Source of the DNA: Tetrahymena thermophila SB210
Lineage: Eukaryota; Ciliophora; Oligohymenophorea; Hymenostomatida; Tetrahymenidae
Length of the DNA stretch: 64,000 nucleotides
Direction: 5' to 3'
NCBI RefSeq assembly: GCF_000189635.1
Contig: NW_002476570.1
Coordinates: 558,001-622,000 of the forward strand
A program made the translations under genes and the position numbers. The notes under the pieces were generated by a model that saw nothing but the letters and a program-made list of their open reading frames with translations, did not search any database and had not been told where the DNA came from. How positions within the stretch are numbered: position 1 is the first letter of the stretch; each line of letters begins with the position of its first letter. This document shows positions 1 to 14,100 of this stretch, one piece after another.

Positions 1-1599
1 AATCTACAATCTCTTCCTACTCATAAGATGGAATTTTCTCCAAGCTACTCATAAGCTCAAATTAATAGTAATCTTTTTGCAAAACAAAATAATATTTATT
101 TTTCAATTATTTTAAATTATTAAAAGATTAACTTGTAGGTCAATATACAACAAAAAATTAATTGCCCACATAATTAGAATTATTGAAAATTAATAGCAAC
201 TTTTCAAATCATGATGCTATTGTAATAAATACCCTGAATAGTAAACCGAATATAAACACCCCTCAAAAAAAATCAGCAACAAAAAAATAATTTAACTTTT
301 TTTCAGACTCTTTTGAAGCAAATAAAAAAATAATCTCTCCAACTGAAAGACCAAATATAAATTTCTCCTCAGATATTAATTTGATATTTTCTTCAAGATA
401 AAATATGAATTAAATAAACTAACCATCAGAAAAAGTACTAAAATTCAATGAAAAAAATAAGTGAAAATATGAAATGTAATTTCATACTTGTTAGATTCTG
501 TTTAAGATTTATATGTTTTAAAATAGCAAAAAAATTATATTGAATTTATATAGTCAAATCAGTAAGTAGAATTTATGTTTATATTTTAATTTACATTTTA
601 AAGTAAACAGACATTTATTTATTTAGAATAAATTTTTAAAAAGCCAGTTTTTAATAATTATTGAATATTTTTTGACTTTACTAAATTTTTTACTTTGCAA
701 TTTTTATAATTAAATTTTTATTAATTAAAATAAATAAAAATAAACTTGAATGGGAATAAGTTGCTCTAAAGAAAAACAAAATTCTAAAATAATTTAAAGC
801 TTATATTCAAAGATTTATAAAAAGCAAGATAAAACAGACTTGATTCTATATCTTAAGTATATTAAATAAAAAAATAAATAGATATAAAACATTTATTATA
901 TTCTTATATTGCTATAAAGAGCCTTTATAAATGATGAATAATCAAATGCTTTCAAAACTCAAATTAAAAATTTCCAAAACACTGAATTTTTAGATTTGGG
1001 AGTGGAGTAAATAAATATTTCTTTATTTTTGGTTGTAAGTCTGTATTTATTTTTAAATAAGATCTTTTTTAAAAAAAGAACAAGACACATTAGCTTCAAA
1101 AGCTTATAAGTTATAGCAGAATCTTTTCTTCACTTACAGTTTTTAAGAATTGTTAAACTTCACGTTTTGTATCAAAAATTACAACGAAATATATAAATTT
1201 ATATTTTTTTGGAATAATTTAAATAAGGCTGGAATAATTTACTTCTACTGAAAGCGTTCATGTCGCTAGCATATTAGAGAATACTAATTTGAAAAAAATA
1301 GTTATCACTACATAGTAAATCTTCAAATTTAAGATTGTTATTACATTTTATTTTATTTTTGCTAGGGGAAATGTTGATAATGAAAACAACTAGATTAAAA
1401 AGTTTTTTGGTAACATTAGTGGGTTCTAGTGCCTTTTCGCAAGGATTTAGTAATAAACTTGATTAAATATATCCCAAACTGAAAATTAATATTAAAATAG
1501 ATGTGATTCTTTCGATAATTACTCGATTGAACTCTTGTTTGATCCCTTTATCAAGCTGACTGAGCAATAATTGCATTTATAAGTCTTTCATTTAAATTT
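1..1599. other. AT-rich region without a recognisable gene
   Basis: I read both strands with the ciliate code and found no stretch with protein-like composition, no RNA gene and no clear repeat. Homopolymer A and T runs dominate. The last part, from about 1,360, may be the damaged upstream end of the LRR-like sequence that follows. Confidence 0.5.
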
Positions 1600-3110
1600 T
1601 ATAAGTAATTAAATTAGCGATGGTGGTGCTATCTAAATATCTAAAGCTTTAAAAATATAATAATTCTTATAAGATATTACAGTTGATCTATCGTAAATAT
1701 ATAGTTTAACATCCAAAGCTATTAAAAATTATTAAAAAATAACAGGAAAAATTAAATTGATACACTAGGTGCTATTAGTCTCATTTCTTGTGTTAAAGAA
1801 TTAAAATTTTTAAAATTATATGGCTTAGGATTAGAGTAAGTAAACTCTTTTGTAAAAATATTTGTTGATAAAAATTAAAAATAATTTTAGAAAAAACAAA
1901 TTAAAATCTCTCATTGAGCTTAATGAAGATGATGAAAATGATAAAATTCCTACTTAACTCAATAAATTAGAGGTTTTTTCATTAAATTTAAGGTAATTAA
2001 AATTAAATAAATAAGATACTAAATTATTTATTAGATAAACAATATATTATTTTGAAAGTGAGTATACTTTATCTTATTACTAATTTATTAGATTTAATTA
2101 TATGAATGATAATATTCTGGTCCTCTTGGTTAAATATTTAAACATCTATGCATTTACTTAAGAAATTTAGTTAGATTTATCGTAAATAATTTCTTCTGAT
2201 TATATAATTTACTCACATTTCTACAAGATATAATTAAATAGATTTTAAGGGTGTGAATGCTCTTTCATAGTCATTTTAATAATTTAAGAACTTAAAATGT
2301 GCTAAGCTGCTTCTTGGGTAAATAAATACAATTTGTGTAAGATTATATAAATATTTTTTTTAATTAAGGTAAAATTAGATTTAGTAAACAGGTGCTAATA
2401 CTTTGTACACAACCCTCCTAAATAATTCGTTTCTTAAACAAATTGTGCTTAATTTAAAAAGAAATTAAGTTGTTGATTACCTTTAAGTGCAAAATGAACC
2501 TTAGTTAAATAATCTTTAAATATTAGATATTAACATTAGGTATACTTAATTTAAACTTAAAAAAAATAAAAGCTAATAAAATAATTACCAAAAGTGAAAA
2601 TACTCTTGAAAGTGGAGCAGTCAATTTTTTTGAAAGTATTAGTTAATTTAAGAATCTAAAAACATTGAAATTAAGATTAGAGTAATAAAAAAACTATAAA
2701 ATGAAATATTTAGATTTAAAATTATTTAAAATAAAGGCATATTACATAAATTATACCTCTTGATAACTTAAAAAGTACAATTACAAGCTTAAAACTATTA
2801 GAAGCATTTACATTTAGCCATACGTCAGATTTTTATTCACTAAATATAATTTAAAAAATTAATTTTTTATATTATAAATAGAGATCTAAATCAAAATGAT
2901 GTCTTAAAAATAATATAAATATGTAAGGGTATTACTAATTTAAGCACTTTGAGCTTAGCATTTAAGTAAAATAATTATTTATTATTTAAAATATTAATTC
3001 AATCATCTTAAATATGATAGAGCCTCTTTGAATTTCGAGTTGTAGCCAATAGCAAGTGAGCTTAAAAAACTAGATAGAGTTAAATCCCTCAAATTTTAAC
3101 TAAGGTAATT
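1600..3110 (+). pseudogene. Decayed leucine-rich-repeat protein (ciliate LRR type)
   Basis: Several separate stretches translate, with TAA/TAG as Gln, into the ciliate ribonuclease-inhibitor-like LRR pattern. Around 1,600 the reading is LNFISNQISDGGAIQISKAL; around 1,780 it contains GAISLISCVKELKFLKLYGL; around 1,960 it contains NKLEVFSLNLR. Around 2,600 it contains ESGAVNFFESISQFKNLKTL, and around 2,930 GITNLSTLSLAF. These match the repeat in which a short strand with leucines is followed by a GA-x-x-L-S helix. The pieces lie in different frames and are separated by TGA stops and low-complexity sequence. I could not join them with plausible introns, so a pseudogene is the better call. An intron-rich live gene cannot be excluded. 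LRR-kinase-type genes are numerous in ciliates, but I see no kinase motif here. Confidence 0.5.
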
Positions 3111-3457
3111 AACTTATTTTATTTTTTAAATATTTCTTCATGCTATCTATTATCATCAAAAAAAAAAAACAGAGCTAAATAGTAGTGGAGATAGGATTAA
3201 ATTCAAAATGTTTACAAAGTAACAAAAAAACTCAAAAGACTTGTTCTAAAAAACATTAATATTGAATGAATTATTTCATTTTTATGTAAGAAATTATTTT
3301 ATAAAATTTATGTTTATTATTAATAAATATTATTTATTTATGCCTCATAAATTATAAAATTTTTATGCTTTTTGTAAGATTCAAATTGAACAATTTTCAT
3401 TTGAAATATTAGCAAATTCTCAAATAAAATATGCTAAATTAGCAAATCTATAGATGC

Positions 3458-3530
3458 GATTCCTTAGTGTAGTGGTTATCACGTCAGTCTAACACACTGA
3501 AGGTCCCGAGTTCAAACCTCGGAGGAATCA
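3458..3530 (+). tRNA. tRNA-Val (anticodon AAC)
   Basis: The sequence folds as a complete cloverleaf of 73 nt. The 7-bp acceptor stem is GATTCCT with AGGAATC, followed by discriminator A. There is a short D arm with a GTG/CAC stem. The anticodon stem is TCAGT/ACTGA around the 7-nt loop CTAACAC, placing anticodon AAC at 3,491-3,493. The T stem is CCGAG/CTCGG around TTCAAAC, which is the B-box core. The A-box-like segment lies in the D arm. No intron is present and CCA is not encoded, as expected for a nuclear gene. AAC (inosine at the wobble position) reads valine codons. Confidence 0.96.
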
Positions 3531-3537
3531 TTTTTTT
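3531..3537 (+). terminator. RNA polymerase III T-run terminator of tRNA-Val
   Basis: Seven consecutive T residues follow directly after the tRNA discriminator base, the usual Pol III termination signal. Confidence 0.75.
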
Positions 3538-4096
3538 AAAATTCAATCAGAAATGAAATAATAATTCTAATTGTATTATTTTCTTTTACATTTTTTTAAT
3601 ATTTATAAAAATGTTTATTTTTAGTAAAATATTTTTAATTTACCTTTTAAAATTTTTAAAAGCAAATCTGAGTTAAATTTTGTATTAATTATAGTTTTCA
3701 ATCATTTTAAATTTTGATAGGATATAACAAAAATTTGATGTGATTGTTTAGTTTATAGTAAAAATTAAAATTTGATAGAAGTAATTAATTATTAAAAGAA
3801 TTCTAAAGATAGAGCTTTAGACTACTTAAAGATTTAGCATACACAATTAAAACATTTTAGAAGTTACATTATAAAAAAAGCTAGCATGGATAGAGTTTAC
3901 AATAGTTAAGCAATCAAGTAATACACATATTTGATAAACAAAGCCATTATTAACACATTAAAACTAATAGTTAGAGTTATTTGATAGAGGAAAATTATAA
4001 AAATCATACATGTTAATATACGGAGCTTAGAAAAAATGATGTTTACAATTTTAGCAGACAGGTATGATATTTTTTAAATATAATTAAGGTTGGAAT
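3538..4096. other. Intergenic DNA between tRNA-Val and the WD40 gene
   Basis: AT-rich sequence without a convincing gene. A short open stretch from 4,035 (MMFTILADR...) runs in another frame into the first exon of the WD40 gene and ends at a TGA. It may be 5' leader of that gene. No RNA gene or repeat was seen. Confidence 0.45.
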
Positions 4097-6365
4097 ATGA
4101 AATTATATTAAATATAAATAAAGATGATGAAGAAAAATTGTTTATAGAATTTTGATACAGAATCATCTGAAGTTTTAAGAGAAAATATTTGCGAATTGTG
4201 GTAAACAAAATATATTCAAAACGGAATTCCAGAATAAAATTAAAATGTAGCACAATAAAATTGCATTTATGCTATGCAGTTTGATAAATTTGGGGAAAAA
4301 TTAGCTTTTTCAACATGTAGTTTAAATTTCTTTTTAAAACATGTTATGATCATTTTAAATTTTAAAAATGAATAAAAATTTTTTAAATATTAATAGAGGA
4401 TCATTAAATTAAAATATGGGGAGTTTTAAATTAGAAATAGCTTGGAATATTATAAGGTCATAATGAAATAGTTACTTGCATCGTATGTCAATTTAATCAA
4501 TTAATTTAGTCAAATAAGATTTAGCATTTTATATTTATTAGGTTTGGTTCTCAGGATAATAATAAAATGAGTTATTAGCTACCTGCTCACTAGATAAGAC
4601 TATTAAAATATGGAAAGATGATGAATGTATTGATAGGTATTTATTTTAGTAAATGAGAAAAAAAAAATTAAATACATTTTTATATAAAATTAGTTTAGAA
4701 GAACATTAGGATTGGTTAAGATGCCTTTCTATATCCTAAGACAATACAAAAATGCTTTCTGGTTGTGTTGGATCAAATGTTTATTATTGGGATTTAGAAA
4801 AGAAAAAGGTATTATACAGAATAAAGCACAATAGAAATTAAGAAAATATAAATACTATAAATGCTCTAGGATTCAAATCAAGTTCATCAGAATTTTTGGT
4901 TGGAACTAGAGATTCTATCATATAAATTTATGATGTTAGAGATACTAATAAGCCTACTTTGAAAGTGAGCTTTTATTAGAATTTGATATTTTTTATTTTT
5001 TGGATATTTTATACAATAAAAATTATAGCTCTATTTTAAAATATGAGCATTCATTAAAATAATCTAAAAATAATAAAATATTTAATATAAAGTTCTATTC
5101 TCATAACAAGAAACTCAATTCTGCTTGTTTTAGTGAAAATTAATACAATATACTAACTTCAGGTAGAGACAGCTCTCTAAGATTATGGGATATAAGATAT
5201 ATTGTAAATAAAATTTAAACTCTACTGAATATTAATCAATATTTTAAAAGCCTACATTTAATGAATCAGATTTAAATGAAGTTAAAGGGTATGTTTAAGA
5301 ATATACTTAACATCGTTGTGAAGGATATAATATTCCAGCATTATTTATGAACAACGAAGAAAGCATAATTACTGGCTCAGAGGATAATAGAGTAAAAATT
5401 TTTGGATATTAACAGTGATTAAAAAATCTTGAACATCAAGTATTATTTTATTATAAAAAGATTATAATATATAACACTTCAAATGGTGAAATTGAAACTT
5501 AATACTTTGTAAATAATTAAATTGTGCACATTGTTTAACCTAGATCTACTTCATCTAAGTTTGAATTTGCTTATTCTTGCACTTAAGATAGTGATATTTA
5601 TTTTTGTGGACCTTCTTTGAACTCAGAATCTATAAAAGTATAAAATTTAAGTCTATTTATAGTTTATTTTAGTATTATTTTAAAATATTTATTAGAAAGA
5701 AAAAGAAAATCAAAAGAAGAGAAAGGCAAAATCAAAGAAGGGTGATAAAAATGTTAATGTAAATCTAAATTTTTAAGCTAAAAATTATAAAAATAATTTA
5801 TAAAATAGGAATTTTAACAATTAATGTAAGATCATGGCGATTTTATCTTATCTATTTTCCATAAAAATAATTTTACATATTCTTAACCACTTTCTTGGGC
5901 AAGTGTATTAACCATGGCATTAAGAGATGAAGAAAATCAACAATAATCCTTTCAAATAATTAAAAAAATTGTAATTTTTTTTCATTTGTAAGTAATCTCA
6001 ACTTAATTTCAATAAAAGATGAATACATTAATAAAAAATCAAATGTATTTTGAAGAAGAAGAATTCGATACATCCGAAACCGAAGAAGTAATATATTGTT
6101 AAATCTAATTAATTTTAATGTTTATATATTAAATCAGAGTAAAGAAAATGATCAGAGCAGTAAAAATTAGTAGCACTTATATCATTTGATAGAGGCAGAA
6201 TTAAATTGTTCTGATTATGGAAGTTAAAACAACAATTTTTATAAAAGCTGTGAAATATGCATGAAAAATCAATAAAAATTAAAATAAATAAGATAATAAT
6301 TTAAATAAGTATTGTAAAAACCAAGTAATGACTATTTACTTAATATGTATATCAGCAATAGTTGA
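4097..6365 (+). CDS. WD40-repeat protein, 11 exons
   Basis: A beta-propeller scaffold protein of about 528 residues. Exons: 4097-4319, 4397-4482, 4542-4636, 4694-4964, 5093-5203, 5251-5391, 5461-5637, 5696-5741, 5831-5970, 6019-6087 and 6138-6365. They total 1,587 nt, a multiple of three, with all phases agreeing, and the stop is TGA. WD40 blades are clear: KLAFSTCKDHQIKIWG, LLATCSLDKTIKIW, SGCVGSNVYYWDL, FLVGTRDSIIQIYDVR, ILTSGRDSSLRLWDIR and SIITGSEDNRIIIYNTSNG. After the blades come a lysine-rich exon (around 5,700), an acidic EEEEFDTSETEE segment and a Gln-rich tail. The choice of ATG is uncertain; an in-frame ATG pair at 4,124 is an alternative. A DCAF-type substrate receptor for CUL4 ligases is possible but unproven, since WD40 folds serve many complexes. 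Confidence 0.85.
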
Positions 6366-7269
6366 ATAAAAATTAATTTTTAAAATGAGTAACCCAGGCA
6401 TTTAAATCAAAAAAATCTTCTATTTTAATTATTACAAAAATTAATGATTGATATATTTTCAATCAACCAATCAATATTGATTTCCCTCTCTTTATTTAAA
6501 AATATCTTTGAAGAAAAAAGTAAGAATTAATGTATAAAGCTTATTTACATTTAACATATTTAATAATATTTTCATATTATTATGATTATTAATTGATCAT
6601 GAAATAATATTAAATTCAGAAAGCTAGCTATGAATTTATTTGTATTACTAATTTTTTGAAAAAAACTACCTAGTATTTTATCTAAATATTTTAAGGTTAA
6701 AATTTTATTATTTTCTAAAAATAGTAAAAATAAACATGAAATAAATTAATGATGATTGATTACGCATTTAATTAAATTACTTGAATTGGATACTTGTATT
6801 TATTATAATATTTAAGATCTATTTGAAAACAATAATACAAGTTGTAGTTTTATAGGTCATGGTAGAAATTTTAGATTTTTATAATTCAAAAATTCTTCTG
6901 GTTTGCATTATCAATTACAAAATTTTGTGCGGCTAAGAAATAATTTAAAATTTTGATTTGATAGTCTAAACAAATTTAATATATGAAATTTTTTATCTAT
7001 CTTAATTAAGTTACTGAATAAGGTAAGATAAAGTAATGTATCTTTTACCAAAACTAAATAATTGTTTCAGTATGTTTTTGATGCATAAAGTTTACTAATT
7101 TGCCACAAAAACCAGAAAATGATAATAATTTTATTCAAATTCAGAAAATTATTGATTAGAAAATAAATGAAATAGTATCATACATATCAAAATTAGTAGA
7201 TAAATATTAATGTAAGCAAAACAAATATAATTTATTATTTAATACTGTAAGATTAATTTTAATTTCACT
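6366..7269. other. Intergenic DNA between convergent genes
   Basis: The stretch lies between the stops of the WD40 gene (+) and a minus-strand membrane protein gene, so it holds both 3' ends. It is very AT-rich, with no protein-like reading on either strand and no RNA gene seen. Confidence 0.5.
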
Positions 7270-7957
7270 TCAATAAGATACACCTTTATTGACAGGCTTA
7301 GGCTTGCAACCACCACAAGTATATAAGTTTGTGAAAGTCAATATAAATTGGATTAAACTAACTAATGATTACAAGACAGTGAAAGAAATAGGCCATCCTC
7401 TCTTCATATAGAATGTTGTTCCAGTGCAAGTTTACTCATAGGTTCCCATAGCAGCTACAACCATTCCTGTAATATAATCATCACTGGTGTTACCACAGAC
7501 ACGGTCTTCAAAATTTTTCTTTTTGCTATTACCATTGAAGTAAGACCAAAAATCATCAGCATGGTTTTAGAAATCTCTTCCACAAATAGTGAGATCACAA
7601 GCAGATTATGCAATTGAATAACCTAATCCAACTAAAGAAACAACTAAGACTCCAAGGAATAAAAATAGCCAGAATACATTTGCTTCTCTTTCCCAAGCCC
7701 TAGGTGAAATAAAGAGTAAAAGATTTGCACCAAAATAAAAGAAGCTGAAGCAAGCTACAACAATAAAAACTTTTGAACAACCATTATCAGCCATATAAGA
7801 AAATATAACTCCTGATGCAAAAGCAATACCGATACAAAGCACTATAAAGAGTATAGATAATAGGGCTTTTTTGTCACCTTTAACCTAATTAATTAAAAAG
7901 AAATATTTATTAGCATTAGCAATAATGAAAACTTCTATTATTTACCTTTGTGTACAT
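7270..7957 (-). CDS. Four-helix membrane protein, MARVEL-like layout
   Basis: Encodes 208 residues in two exons: 7946-7957, only 12 nt encoding MYTK, and 7270-7884, separated by a 61-bp intron. The stop is TGA. Four hydrophobic helices are visible: about residues 11-35 (ALLSILFIVLCIGIAFASGV), 43-63 (VFIVVACFSFFYFGANLLLF), 75-96 (FWLFLFLGVLVVSLVGLGYS) and about 168-192 (following RGWPISFTVL). The loop between helices 3 and 4 is long and carries four or more cysteines (CDLTIC, RVC, QTC), suggesting extracellular disulphides. The tail ends with CGGC. The protein is paralogous to the gene at 9,115-9,881: same micro-exon start, same FWSYFNG/FYSWFNG and GWPIS motifs. This is a MARVEL or tetraspan-like arrangement; the exact family and function are not recognised. 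Confidence 0.83.
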
Positions 7958-9114
7958 GTTTCCTTTTTTAATATTTTAAAGATTCTATTTTTTTTTATTT
8001 TTTAATTTTAAGATTTATTAAATTTATAGAGATATTCTTAGCTATTTAAATAATGTCTAACGTTAGAATTTCAATCATATTAAACAAATAATCAAATATT
8101 AATTTTAACTGTACGTTTAGCTGACTAATTATTAAATTTATAAAAAATAAAGTCCAGTAAATTTATAATCACAAAATCTCAATATAATAAAAGCTTTTAT
8201 AATGAATTAAGGTGACTTAATAAAATTGTATAGAGCCAGCTACCATTAGAGTTGAAAATTTTATTGTTATTTAAATGGTGCTTAATAGGAAAGGTATTTT
8301 CAATAAAATTCATACTAAAATATTGGTTTCATTTATAAATCACATAAATTAAATTTTTAATCATAGAAAATAGTAAATTTTCAATTTCATTCAAGTATAT
8401 TGTTTGATTGATAATTGTCTGTAAGATAAACAACTTTTTATTCATATAAATATTATTAATCGTATCTTTGGAATTAATAATGAAGTGATTTATAAAATAA
8501 GTTGTAATAATCGAATTTTACAGATTTTTGTGAAAGAAATATAATTAATTAGCTAACTAAATTTTATTAAATTTTTTTTATTATGTAAACCTTCAAACAA
8601 ATGTATATAGATTATTATAGATCCAGTATAAAACTCAAACCGCTTTGTTAATTTATAGAATTCCTTATAAAGATATATTTTTTTATTCATTCAAATAAAA
8701 AACACCAAACAAAATATTTTTATTTTAGAAAAAATTATTATTTAGTAATTATCGCCATTCTTCAAATAAAATTTGTAATAAAAGATTTAGTTTATAAAGG
8801 CAAAAAGATACTAACATAAAATAAGCAAGATCCACCTATAAAAAGTTTATATTCAATATTTTATAATATTAAGTGTAAACTAAAAAAAATGAGAATATGC
8901 AATTTACAAAGTTATAATAAATATATATTTTTACTATTTTGTATAGAATTCAATTTATTTTTTTTTATTATTGGAATTATAAAGAATAAGAATTTTAATC
9001 TAGAATAAATATCTAGCTAGCTTTTTTAGAAAAAAATTTATTTTCTGAATGACTTTGTCTTTAATATTTTATATATCAAAATCATAATAATTAATTGTAT
9101 TTGATTTTGTTTAT
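7958..9114. other. Intergenic DNA between two tandem paralogs
   Basis: This covers the promoter side of the 7,270-7,957 gene and the 3' side of its upstream paralog. It is AT-rich with many T and A runs. No gene, RNA gene or repeat array is supported. Confidence 0.5.
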
Positions 9115-9881
9115 TCAACTTTCTTCGTCATCATCTTCATCATCAGAAAATTAAAAATATGTCTTTTAAAAATCAGACTTTCTTATTACACACCCATCAC
9201 AACTATATATAGCTTTGTATGTGATTAATAGAGTTAAAAAAGTAATCAACATCATTAAAACACTTATTGATATAGGCCATCCGTAATTTATGCTATATTG
9301 ATCCCCATAATTAAATTATGCACTACCTTAATATTACTTCGCTACTCTCAAAATTTCTGATTCAACACTTGTACTATCATAGCAGGATACTTATATTTAA
9401 CTTTTAACAATTGAACCATTAAACCAGCTATAGAACTCTATAATATTTATTATAATCTATGAGTTAAATTGTTAACTTATAAATCATTTATTTACCTGTT
9501 TCATTAAGACCTGCGATACAAATATTATACCCGCAAAACGATTGGGTAACAGAAAATGCCAATGTGACTATAGAATCCAAAAAAACAAATAAATGCAATA
9601 AAAACATAAGCTAAACTGGTATCTGTTTCCAGGTATAAGTCACAGTCAATTAAAGAAAACTTAAAAGAATATATGTATATGAAGCCCCAGCTGCGGCTTA
9701 AAATGCTCTAGAGCAAGAATTAGCACTCATGTATGTAAATAATACAGCAGCACCTGTTCCAATCAAAATATTTATTGCTAACAAAAGTAATATTAATTAT
9801 GCTTAACACCCATTATTTACCTATTAATTTAAATCCTATTTTAACTATCACTTTAAAAAATAATTTTACATTAGAAAGCAT
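9115..9881 (-). CDS. Four-helix membrane protein, paralog of the 7.3-kb gene
   Basis: Encodes 219 residues in three exons: 9870-9881 (12 nt, MLSN), 9496-9820 and 9115-9437. Introns are 49 and 58 bp and the stop is TGA. The exon sum of 660 nt is in frame. It shares with the neighbour the 12-nt first exon and the position of intron 1. It also shares a cysteine after helix 1 (FTYMSANSC against FSYMADNGC), the motif FYSWFNG before the cysteine loop, and YGWPISISVL leading into helix 4. The C-terminus differs: it ends in an acidic tail rich in Asp and Glu (FSDDEDDDEES), likely cytoplasmic. The second intron is absent from the paralog, so it was gained or lost after duplication. Function unknown; a plasma-membrane or vesicle tetraspan is likely. 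Confidence 0.82.
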
Positions 9882-10452
9882 TTTTTCAATAATATTGCTA
9901 TTTATTATATTCCTTTTCTTTCTATTTATTTATCATCAAAAATACTACAAATTTTAAAAATCAATTAAAAATTTAAATTCTTTGCACAATTAATATAGAT
10001 AAACAGTAATAATTATATTTGTTCTAAATACCTTTGTTTCTTTGGATTTGATTAATTAATTTAATCTAAATTTCAAATTATTAATAATACAATTTTTTTA
10101 AAAATTGTCTCTTTCTTAATATTTTCTATACTAATTAATATTATTAATTATTTCATTATTAATGAATATGTCTCAAATTAGATAAAATGTTAAATATTCA
10201 ATTTAAACTAAAATGGAATTTATTTTTTTAATTTAGCTTTTAAAATAAATGTAAGTGCTTTTCTAAGGTATCTTAAAATAGTTTATTATATGTTAAATTG
10301 TGTTAATAAGTTGAAGAAATATGCATGATGATTTATGCTCATTAAGCTTTATCTTACAAATAATTGAAATGTATATATATAAACTATCTCTATGTTTTAT
10401 ATTATTTTTCTAAATTTTAGAAAAATTTAATTGAAATTTTTTAATTTTTAGT
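9882..10452. other. Intergenic DNA upstream of the 9.1-kb gene
   Basis: This is the 3' flank of the katanin-like gene and the presumed promoter region of the tetraspan gene, both on the minus strand. It has high A+T, no protein-like reading and no RNA gene. Confidence 0.5.
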
Positions 10453-12650
<2,198 letters not shown>

Positions 12651-13544
12651 TTAACACCTTTCTTTTTTATATAAGTTTTGAAATATTCTTTTTACAACTA
12701 ATCAAATCTTTTTAATAATTTGCAATTTTAAAAATTTTAAGACCACTTACTTTTTTATTTAAACTAAAATGTTTATTTTATTTAAAATGATGATTTAAAT
12801 ATAAGCTCAACTTTATTTTTTAACAATAAGAATGAAAACATTTTCTTCTAAAAAGAAATTAAATTAAATAAATAAAAGAAAAAATAAATTTTTTATTTAC
12901 ATTTTAATAATACAAAAAAATATTTTATTTGTGATTTATCAATTGCTGGTTTTTAATTATTTCTTTTTTTTTTGTTAGTTGTTTTCTAGCTGTACTCAAA
13001 ATTAATTATTTTATTTACTTAAAATATTTATAACAGCTATTCTCAATAATTATTTCATTTGTAGGAAATATATATTAAAGGAATAATAAATATTTTTTTA
13101 TAAATTAAATGAAAGCAAAAAAAAAATGTTTAATCAAAGATTTAATTTTTTGATAAAGAAATCTAAATTTTTATTTTTTATATATTAGTTTTAAATATGT
13201 ATTTTTTTAATTGATAAAATTATTTTTATTTATGTTTACTAAAACACTTAAAATTATAAATATTTAAAATATAATATCATTTTTTGATTAATTATTAATT
13301 TTCTTTAATTTATGTTGATATTTAAATGAATGACTTTAAATTATTTATGTGAGATAGGAGATAGTGCAAAATTATGAATAATTAATTTTAGTATTTTTAT
13401 AAGTATTAAAAAAAATATCTGTAAATAATATTTGATTACTTATTTATAAAAACAATTAGAATTTTCACTTAACTTCTAAATTTATTTTTCGAATTTATTT
13501 AAACTTATAAACTAGCTTATTTTAAGATTTATTCACAGCTAAAA
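12651..13544. other. Divergent promoter region
   Basis: The stretch separates the starts of the katanin-like gene (-) and the small membrane protein gene (+), so it should carry both promoters. It consists almost wholly of A and T tracts. No conserved motif or gene can be claimed. Confidence 0.45.
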
Positions 13545-14100
13545 ATGATGTCATAGTCTATTTAAAGCTTAATGAAATGTATGAAAATGTATAAACCTCA
13601 TTTAATGTTAAAGTAAATCTAAAATTTTAGTGCTTTAAATGAAAAAGAATTTCAAACAATATACAAATAAGAATCAAACGATGTGAGATCTTATAGTTTG
13701 ATAGGTGCTTCTTTTCTAAGCACTCTTTTGACTGATTAGTTTGTTGTACCTATGGCTTTAAGCGGAATAGGATTCACTGTAATTTATTTTATATATAATT
13801 AAAAATTTATTTAAAAAAAAAATATTTTAGACATTACTTACTTCTAGTTTCTTTGTAAATGAAATATAATTCAATTAGTAAGATTAACAAATGATATTAA
13901 AGCAAAATAGAAGAATGTTGGTTTTTAGACCTAATAAGCAAACTATAAAATTAAACTAGCTAAATGTAATGTATCTTGGTAGTAGCTTTGCAATAATTAA
14001 TATAAATAATGATGATGCAATGAAAACATATTTGCTTCCTCTTTCTAAAGAAGATAATAAATATCTTATTCAACTCTTGTAATAAAGAAAAAATCTTTGA
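13545..14100 (+). CDS. Small two-helix membrane protein, possibly mitochondrial
   Basis: Encodes 167 residues in two exons, 13545-13778 and 13831-14100, with a 52-bp intron. The exon sum of 504 nt is in frame and the stop is TGA. The N-terminal 30 residues are rich in Lys, Met and Gln with few acids (MMSQSIQSLMKCMKMYKPHL), resembling a mitochondrial presequence. One hydrophobic helix runs around residues 57-75 (SLIGASFLSTLLTDQF) and a second crosses the splice junction (VVPMALSGIGFT then TLLTSSFF). The rest is a polar domain with a beta-like ending (RRMLVFRPN...LNVMYLGSSFAIIN). The layout of two close helices followed by a small domain recalls the TMEM70/TMEM186/TMEM223 family of mitochondrial assembly factors. 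That is a weak, layout-based suggestion only. Confidence 0.75.

Noticed and set aside
4035-4149. Possible earlier start for the WD40 gene (MMFTILADR...)
   Set aside because: It reads in a different frame, reaches a TGA, and no GT..AG intron was found that would join it to the WD40 frame.
5416-5418. In-frame TGA as the end of the WD40 gene
   Set aside because: A 69-bp GT..AG intron (5,392-5,460) removes it and joins SEDNR to IIIYNTSNG, making a perfect blade. The later exons also fit in frame.
7606-7842. Minus-strand 78-residue open stretch as a stand-alone small gene
   Set aside because: It is an internal piece of the four-helix gene 7,270-7,957, cut short because the standard code treats its TAG as stop.
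9775-9957. Plus-strand 60-residue hydrophobic open stretch
   Set aside because: It overlaps the first exon and intron of the minus-strand tetraspan gene; its hydrophobic look comes from T-rich DNA.
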